The notes under the pieces were generated by a model that was not told the origin of the DNA, ran no database searches, and saw nothing but the letters and a program-made list of their open reading frames with translations. Shown piece after piece: positions 57,246 through 64,000 of a stretch of 64,000 nucleotides of DNA (positions are counted from its first letter, which is position 1; each line of letters opens with the position of its first letter). Source of the stretch: Tulasnella sp. 424 (Eukaryota > Basidiomycota > Agaricomycetes > Cantharellales > Tulasnellaceae); the NCBI GenBank assembly GCA_019633425.1, contig WSUB01000089.1, positions 1-64,000 on the forward strand, given 5' to 3'. The position numbers and the translations under genes are program-made.

Positions 57246-58857
57246 TCATGATTCCCGAGGACACCCTTCCGATGGTCCTTCCATTACGCTGTCAGTGAAT
57301 TCCCACTTAAAGCATTCCTGCATCTGGGGTCAGTCTAGGTGCAAACGTCAAGCGGGATGTACGCACCACACAGTCCTCTTCAGAAGAGGCTTCAGGCACT
57401 GCCCTTTCCCCTTCCGTCACATTGCCCCAATCCTCATTCAGAACCTGGGTGATCACGACCTTGATAGGGTGTCTCGTTAAGCTATTGTACCATCCCTTCT
57501 TTTCCACAGTGTCGTATACAATAGACTTGCCCAGATGGCATCGAGTTTCCATAGCGTAGCCACCTTTGGAGCAAAGTCCGTTCCAGCCTAAGCATGCACC
57601 GAGGGGCACAGGGTCGGCATTATGGTAGACGTGGTACGTGGAATCCAAGTTGTAAGGGGAGGGTGGTGGCATAGGAAGATGAAGTCGCTTCGCAGCCATC
57701 CGTTCTCCTGGTGCCTCAAAGCCAACAACCTATGGCAAGCTTGTCGTCAGTATTCAGGTGAAAGTGAAATGGTGGAGGTCCTCACCGGAACTCCGAACGT
57801 GGTTCCCAGTAAAGATGCCAGTGCGCCACCGAGAGAGTGACCGACTATCCAAATATTTGCTGTTGGGTATAGGTAGGTTAAGTTATTATAAAGGTTCTGC
57901 ACAGCTTGATAAGTAATCACCGAGCTACACATGGAATACCGTTACTTACGACACCAGCTGTGTAGAATACGCTGTCTTCAAGTAGTGCGTTTCGGATGCA
58001 CTCGTTGTTGCAGCGGTAACCGCTCGAGTAACAGTCACAGACGGTATTCATTCTCCATCTCCAATTAACATATCCGCAGCAACAGGAGAACAACCTAAAG
58101 CGTGGGGTGTCAGTCTAATCCCTCGATTACAACAATATATCTGCCTACCGATTGTCATTTATCCTGTCCTTTTTGGCTGTGGGTCCGCCGCCGAGAAGGG
58201 TGGTCCCCTTGATCGACAAAACCACGCTCGAGTTGTCCGCAGTTGCGAATACATGACCTCGGAACCCGTCGTCATCGACCTCCCAACCAAACGGAGTGGA
58301 CTTCCGAACCATGAGGTTAGGATGTGGTAGCCAGAGAGCCGGCAGAGAGACTTACGGTGTTCCACTTTGGGTCTAACGGATACCACCTCGTCGAGCCGGA
58401 ATCCAGTGCGTACGCATTCCCTGTCATCTTGGCCAACTCCAACAAGGTCTCCCTGTCTTCGATGTCGGGTCCAGGCACTTCAATGTCATCCCAGTCTATA
58501 GACGTGCTAATCCTATTGACCCTGGATTCTCGTCGTGCTTCATGGAATGCGCTTTGGGAACGCGGCCGCCGGACTCTCATCGGCCTCGTCTTGATGACCG
58601 CGGGAGGGGCAAAATCAGTGTGGCCAGGCTGAAGGTCTTTGAACACTATGAGAGGTTGTTGTGTTTCAGTTGACGACTTGAAGGACGATTCTTCAGGATA
58701 CGCTTGTCCATGATCATGCACCAATTTGAAGGTCAAAGTGGAAGCCGACGCTTGGCTTGAAAGATCTCCAGAGTTGAAAGGCTGCTGTTGAATACCGCTA
58801 GCCCTCGTAATATCGGAGTTGAGAGAAAGGACAGAAAGGAAAAGAGATAGGAGCATG
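57246..58857 (-). CDS. ATG15-like lipase (class 3), copy 1
   Basis: Atg15 is a vacuolar phospholipase that dissolves autophagic bodies after delivery by the multivesicular-body route. The start MLLSLFLSVLSLN is an N-terminal signal-anchor. A Ser/Arg-rich luminal stretch follows, then TLLELAKMTGNAYALDSGS, GFRGHVFATADNSSVVLSIKG, and the Cys-rich CCCGYVNWRWR and CYSSGYRCNNECI. After the 53-nt intron ending GTGCAG comes NLYNNLTYLYPTANIWIVGHSLGGALASLLGTTFGVPV in pieces, with GHSLGG as the GxSxG nucleophile. A further exon has FEAPGERMAAKRLHLPM and VYHNADPVPLG. The last exon is ECFKWEF, completing the C-terminal Cys pair, and ends at 57246. Convergent with the permease. Confidence 0.85.
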
Positions 58858-59702
58858 GGTGGTCGTGGAAAGGAAGGGGCAGCGGCCAAAAGAGGCTGTG
58901 GGACGATTTGCAAGTCTTTGTGCGCTCTTCGAATTCTCCTCACCGAGGGACCCAGGACAAGGTGCACGCTCCTCCTCGTTGACTCCCTCACCACTCCTGC
59001 AAGTGCACTCGATGTATTAGTATAAACTGTAGCTTATCTTTTGTATAGCCTTATTGCAAACGTTGGAAGCAACATGTTGGGAAATGGTATTACTAGCTTT
59101 GCCCCAAGGAGGCGCTACTCGTGTACCCCTTCGGAAACTTTCCCTTATATCTCCTCCCCTCGACACAGCAACTAGGGAGAGGGTGCGGATTTAGATATTA
59201 TCCCATACCTTCAGTAGTCATATTTAGTTTCATGACTCTCCGTTCATTCTGCGGGAAGCTATATCTGTTGCAATGTCGTTGGGGGGCGAGCGCCTAGTGT
59301 TGCCACGGAGTTCGAAGGAGGTTTCGATCTCCTTCGAAAAACAGTCAACTTCGACAACTCTGAAAATTCATTTCTCACAAGAGTCGAAATGTGTCGGAGG
59401 ACTTCGTCACTTCGCTTCGATCCCCTTCGACAGTCTCCCCAGCGCACAGCGGAAGTAGATCCTGCCGCTAATTAGTCCTCCCAATATCTCAATGGCCTTG
59501 AAACTGCATAAGAGTATTTTCAGCTTGATAGTGAAGCATCTGTCCAAGTTTGGTGCCTTTAGAGCAAAAACCCGAATGGCACTTTGCGCGATCCTTCCCG
59601 CAAGGGGACTTTTTATCCCTCCCCCTGAAAGCAGCCTGCGCGACGCGCGAACCACGCTAACAGTCACTAATCTAATAATTCAATTCTATTTGATTACCCT
59701 GT
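58858..59702. other. Spacer between duplicated units
   Basis: Positions 58858-58956 match 62231-62338 (upstream region of lipase copy 2) and then diverge. The remaining ~740 bp contain no supported gene. A small imperfect inverted repeat (GAAGGAG ... CTCCTTC, ~59311-59336) lies within it. Confidence 0.5.
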
Positions 59703-60297
59703 ACGGTTTGGATTTTCGAAAGGATGCGGTTTGAAGATCTAACTGTTGTTGCGTTTTCTGTATAGTCGTTTCATGAAAGCATTGGATGTCCAAGGCATTC
59801 CTCGAAGCAGCTTGCCCTACCGCGTGCCATTTCAACCGTATGGGTCGTACTTTGCTCTCGTCATCACTGGCATCATCACCTTCTTTAAGGTCCGTTTTTA
59901 TTTTACACACCGCATAGGCGCTAGTCCATTCTAAACACGACGACAGGCCTTTCACACGTTCATGCCATGGAATCACAAAACTTTCATCACCAGCTATATC
60001 GGGGCACCAGTATTCTTCGTTTTGTGGCTGGTACGCCGACCGACTACCTAGCATTCGCTGCACATATTTACGGAACTCTCCCCGGTTTCGCAGGGCTACA
60101 GGATAGTGTATCGCACGAAGGTGATCCCACCAGCGGAGGTCGATCTGGTCTCTGGAAAGCGTCAGATCGACGAGGAAGAAGAGCAATATTTGACGAAGCA
60201 AGAGGCGAAGGGACCCCGCACGACTTTGCGGAGAGATTTGGTAGATCTTCTGAACGTGTACCCTCATATGCATATTTGCTTCCGGCCATGCGGGTGA
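59703..60297 (+). pseudogene. 3' fragment of amino-acid permease (duplicate)
   Basis: This is a copy of the last three exons of the permease at 54514-57011, beginning inside the intron before the RFMKAL exon. RFMKALDVQGIPRSSLPYR, GSYFALVITGIITFFK, SYIGAPVFFVLWL and GYRIVYRTKVIPPAEVDLV are all recognisable. The C-terminal end differs (RRDLVDLLNVYPH... instead of QKIWDSL). There is no first helix or start, so it cannot encode a transporter. It marks the left edge of the second duplication unit (about 56458-58956 copied to 59703-62338). Confidence 0.85.
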
Positions 60298-60436
60298 AAC
60301 GGCCCAACAGGCTATAGAATCCCAACGTCCGAGCGCTCGGCGAGGGAGGCATTATAATGCGCGGGTAATTATGTACACACCGAATCCATTATGCTCACGA
60401 TGACAAATCCATATTATACCACAACTTATCTCCTCT

Positions 60437-62230
60437 TCATGATTTCCGAGGACACCCTTCCGATGGGAATTCCTTTGCGCCGTCAATGAATTCCCACTTA
60501 AAGCATTCCTGAATTTGAGGTCAGTCTCAGGTGCAAACATCAAACGGGATGTACGCACCACACAGTCCTCTTCAGAAGTCGCCTCAGGCACTGCCCTTTC
60601 CCCTTTCGTCACATTGCCCCAATCCTCATTCAGAACCTGGGTGATCACGACCTTGATAGGGTGTCTCGCCAAGCTATTGTACCATCCTTTCTTTTCCACA
60701 GTGTCATATACGATGGACTTGCCCAGATGGCATCGAGTTTCCAATGCGTAGCCACCTTTGGAGCAAAGTCCGTTCCAGCCCGCGCATACACCGAGGGGCA
60801 CAGGGTCGGCAGTATGGTAGACATGGTATGTAGAATCCAAGTTGAAAGGGGAAGGTGGTGGCATAGGAAGATGAAGTCGCTTCGCAGCCATCCGTTCTCC
60901 TGGTGCCTCAAAGCCAACAACCTATGGCAAGCTTGNNNNNNNNNNNNNNNNNNNNNNNNNNNNNNNNNNNNNNNNNNNNNNNNNNNNNNNNNNNNNNNNN
61001 NNNNNNNNNNNNNNNNNNNNNNNNNNNNNNNNNNNTGGCATAGGAAGATGAAGTCGCTTCGCAGCCATCCGTTCTCCTGGTGCCTCAAAGCCAACAACCT
61101 ATGGCAAGCTTGGCGTCAGTTTTCATGTGAATGGTGACATGGTGGAGGTTCTCACCGGAACTCCGAACGTGGTTCCCAGTAAAGATGCCAGTGCCCCGCC
61201 GAGAGAGTGACCGACTATCCAAATATTTGCTGTTGGGTATAGGTAGGTCAAGTTATTGTACAGGTTCTACGCAGGTTGATAAGTAATCGCCAGATCACAC
61301 GTCGGATACCGTTACTTACGACACCAGCTGTGTAGAATACGCTGTCCTCAAGTAGTGCGTTTCGGATGCACTCGTTGCTGCAGCGGTAACCGCTGGAGTA
61401 ACAGTCACAGACGGTATTCATTCTCCACCTCCAGTTAACATATCCGCAGCAGCAGGAGAACAACCTAATGCGCGAGGTGTCAGTCTGGATCCTCGATTAC
61501 AACGGTATCTGCATACCTATTGTCGTTTATCTTGTCCTTTTTGACTGTGGGTCCGCCGATAAGAGTGGTCCCCTTGATCGACAAAATCACGCTCGAATTG
61601 TCCGCAGTTGCGAACACATGACCTCGAAAACCATCGCCATCGACCTCCCAACCAAAGGGAGTGGACTTGCGAACCATGGGGTTAAGATGTAGCAGTCAGA
61701 AAAGAGTCGGCGGAGAGACTTACGGTGTTCCACTTTCCATCTAATGGATACCAATCCTTCGAGCCAGAATCCAGTGCGTATGCATTCCCTGTGATCTTGG
61801 CCAACTCCAACAAGGTCTCCCTGTCTTCAATGTCGGGCCCAGGCACTTCAATGTCATCCCAGTCTATACACGTGCTGATTCCGTTGACCCTGGCTTCCCG
61901 TCGGGCATCATGAAATGCGCTTTGGGAACGCGGCCGCCGGACTCTCATTGGTCTCGTCTTGATGACCGCAGCGGGAGGGGCATAATCAGCGTGGCCAGGC
62001 TGCGGATTCTTGAACACTACGAGAGGTTCTTGCGGTCCGGCTGACGACTTGAGGGATGATTCCTCAGGATACGCTTGTCCATGATCATGCACTAATTTGA
62101 AGGTCAAAGTGGAAGCCGCCGCTTGGCTTGAAAGGTCTCCGGAGTTGAAAGGCTGCTGTTGGATACCGCTAGCGCCCCTTGTAAGATCACAGTTAATAGA
62201 GAGGACCGAAAGGAATAGAGATAGGAGCAT
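60437..62230 (-). CDS. ATG15-like lipase, copy 2 (interrupted by an N gap)
   Basis: Tandem duplicate of the lipase at 57246-58857, in the same orientation. The signal-anchor MLLSLFLSVLSIN, the TLLELAKITGNAYAL block, GFRGHVFATADNSSVILSIKG, and the CCCGYVNWRWR and GYRCSNECI blocks are kept. GHSLGG with its flanks, the MAAKRLHLPM exon, and the last exon ECFKWEF with a stop at 60437-60439 are also kept. A TAG at 61267-61269, where copy 1 has CAG, falls on the splice acceptor (TAG|AAC) and is harmless. A 100-N run at 60936-61035 lies in the MAAKRLH exon region, between two identical 77-bp stretches. Merging these restores the order seen in copy 1. Both copies look usable. Confidence 0.8.
60936..61035. 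other. Assembly gap (100 N) with identical 77-bp flanks
   Basis: Positions 60859-60935 and 61036-61112 are identical, and copy 1 of the lipase has this stretch only once. Exactly 100 Ns is the usual arbitrary gap size, so this is most likely two contig ends that overlap and were not merged. Confidence 0.9.
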
Positions 62231-62352
62231 GGGTGGTGGTGGTAGCGAGTGGTGGTTGGAAAGGAAGGGGCAGCAGCCAAAAGGGGCTGTGGGACGATTT
62301 GTCGGTCTTTGTGCGCTCTTGGAATTCTCCTCACCGCCCAGATTTGAACGAC

Positions 62353-63769
62353 ATGCTCGGCCTCGACGACTACGGCAGCGATGCGGAAAGCGACACCAGC
62401 GACTCAGTTAAGCCGGTGTCCAAGCCCTCTGCAGCACCTCCTCAAACGAAGCCCAAGAGTTCATTAGCATCGTTACTCCCACCCGCGAAGAAGACAGGGT
62501 CAATCGCTCTACCACAACCCACCAAAGCATCGTCGCCTTCACCGGGCGGCCTCAATCTTCCACCGCCAACAAAGTCGAAGAAACGCGATGGCCCTGTCAA
62601 GATAACAGTTGCCGCTCTGAAGCCTGCCGAGGACGATGATGCCGATGAACCGCAAGCCAAGAAACGGCGGTTGGACACAGACGGAGAGAAACGAGTTGGG
62701 GCTGGTTCATCGTCCCTGCTTGGCATGCTTCCAGCACCGAAGAAGGCTGCGCCAGAGAAACCAGCGGAACTGCCGAAGGTTTTGGGTGGTGGTGGAGGAG
62801 GCCAGGACGTCAGCGTCGCTGACGCACCAACCATGGTTGGAGCCACCCAGGCTGCACCTGAGGAGGACGATCCCAAACTGGCCTTCCTCCCTCCTCACCT
62901 GCGCAAGCCCAGGACGACACCGGCACCATCTTTGACCAAAACTCTTGGTTCCGGATTACCAACATATCATACAGCCGCTGCGTCTAGCTCGTCTGGTGCC
63001 TCGCGAACAGGAGCACCCAAACTTCCCGAACCAGAAGAGGACTTCTTCTCACTCGGTAAGTATTCGTGACACTGCATATTATACGCTCAGTGCTCATCCA
63101 ATATGTTGAAAGGTCCGAAGCCTTCCTCGTCAAAACCTTCAACGTCGTCATCCAGTACATCTCGCCTTTCGACTCTATCCGCGGCGCCGCAAGTGAAGGA
63201 ATACGAACCGCCGCCACCTACTCCCTTCGATCCTTATCCTGGCTACTATCAGATGCCCAACGGCGAATGGGCCGCGTACGATCCCGAGTTCTACAAGAAG
63301 TACTGGCAGAGCTGGCAAGCTCAGTATACAGAACAAGGCAAGGAGAAAAATGGAAAGGGATGGGAAGGTGTCGAAAACGAGGACATGGTCAGCGTCAATG
63401 CGGTCGAGGAGCTCAAGAAATCCCAACTCGCAGAGCGAGAGAAGGCAAAGGGCCTCACTGCCAAACCCGCCACTGTGGTTGCCCCGCCACCTACCATTGC
63501 CACGGTACGTTGCTCGAAATCCATCATCCCGTTTATCGTTGCTGACATGCTCGTGACTCTTTCAGCAAAAGAGCGGCACAGTCGCCCGATCCAGACATCA
63601 GCTGTCCACCCTGCTGCAAGAGGCATACTCGAATCGGGCGGTTATCGAGGAGAAGCTTGCGGAAGGTCGTCGCAACAGGAAAGAGGCCGGGAACAAATAC
63701 GGTGAGTGGCACCTTATAGCTCCGATTGAGATTGAGTTGCTAACTGCCGCAACTGGGGTAGGATTCTAA
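62353..63769 (+). CDS. PRCC homologue (splicing/mitotic checkpoint-associated nuclear protein)
   Basis: PRCC is a nuclear protein linked to pre-mRNA splicing factors and to MAD2L2 in animals. The protein starts MLGLDDYGSDAESD, the typical acidic Tyr-Gly-Ser-Asp opening. A long Pro/Ser/Lys-rich region follows (LASLLPPAKKTGSIALPQP; KKRRLDTDGEKR, a likely nuclear localisation signal). The conserved part is in the later exons: DPYPGYYQMPNGEWAAYDPE, FYKKYWQSWQ and VNAVEELKKSQLAEREKAKG. After an intron at ~63505 come ARSRHQLSTLLQEAYSNRAV and IEEKLAEGRRNRKEAGNKYG, plus a last exon supplying F and TAA (63767-63769). The start lies 122 bp from the divergent start of lipase copy 2. Confidence 0.85.
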
Positions 63770-64000
63770 TCGCACCGTACATTTTCATCTCGTCTCGGAA
63801 CTATTTCGACCTACTCCTACAAATTCAACCTCGAGCTGCAAATTCGCGCGGTATCAAATATTTCACAAGCGGTAAGGGTAATAATCAGTAGTGCAGAACC
63901 CGACGGCATATAGAACCAGAACGTTGCAGAAAGCTTAAGGGTATTATTATTGTCCGATACGATTGTGGGTCATCGACCACATGTGTGAACCAGGCCCTCT
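63770..64000 (+). other. 3' flank of PRCC
   Basis: The final 231 bp follow the PRCC stop. No gene was seen before the window ends. Confidence 0.5.

Noticed and set aside
61267..61269. In-frame TAG in lipase copy 2 where copy 1 has CAG, at first read as a nonsense mutation before the active site
   Set aside because: In both copies this triplet is the last three bases of an intron (YAG|AAC). Splicing there gives the family-like join GV|NLYNNLTYLYP, so no stop is created.

Overview
This window looks like the nuclear genome of a filamentous basidiomycete, probably an Agaricomycete. Genes are compact and broken by many short introns (about 50-65 nt, GTRNGT...YAG). The gene set fits this: Nuf2, Vps2/Did4, UMP-CMP kinase, Atg15-type lipase, NCS1 permease, extracellular cupredoxin with a GPI tail, JmjC protein, GIY-YIG/T5orf172 protein, and F-box/leucine-rich proteins opening with the LPxEIF motif typical of mushroom-forming fungi. 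I cannot name the genus. No rRNA, convincing tRNA or CRISPR array was seen.

Layout. Positions 1-12800 hold a decayed tandem array whose unit is [H1 promoter - linker histone H1 gene - convergent F-box gene]. The window opens inside the 3' flank of an H1 copy. It then has F-box 1, an intact eight-exon H1 gene, F-box 2, a degenerate eIF4B gene wedged exactly at the start codon of F-box 2, an H1 promoter without its H1 gene, and F-box 3. From 13600 to 27540 there is ordinary metabolism: an intracellular GH3 beta-glucosidase, a DUF202 membrane protein, galactose-1-phosphate uridylyltransferase, asparagine synthetase, a T5orf172 protein and an NCS1 nucleobase/vitamin transporter. From 27540 to 39080 the sequence is gene-poor. 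It contains a fold-back element, a small possible forkhead-like gene, a small CxxC protein, two intronless tandem APH-family kinases and the shattered remains of at least one more.

From 39085 to 57000 the sequence is dense and conserved: two-domain cupredoxin, L-2-hydroxyglutarate dehydrogenase, an SDR, a JmjC protein, UMP-CMP kinase with a tiny upstream gene 5 bp away, Vps2/Did4, Nuf2, a SmgGDS/RAP1GDS1-like armadillo protein and an amino-acid permease. The segment 56458-62338 is a tandem duplication of [permease 3' end + ATG15-like lipase]. The second lipase copy carries a 100-N gap flanked by identical 77-bp ends, so that gap looks like an assembly artefact. The right breakpoint of the duplication lies 15-20 bp before the start codon of a PRCC homologue, which ends the window.

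The genes do not form a single pathway. The main theme is local duplication and decay: F-box/H1, APH kinases and permease/ATG15. Exon joins below were worked out by eye from splice signals and protein continuity. Exact exon edges are stated only where phase was checked.
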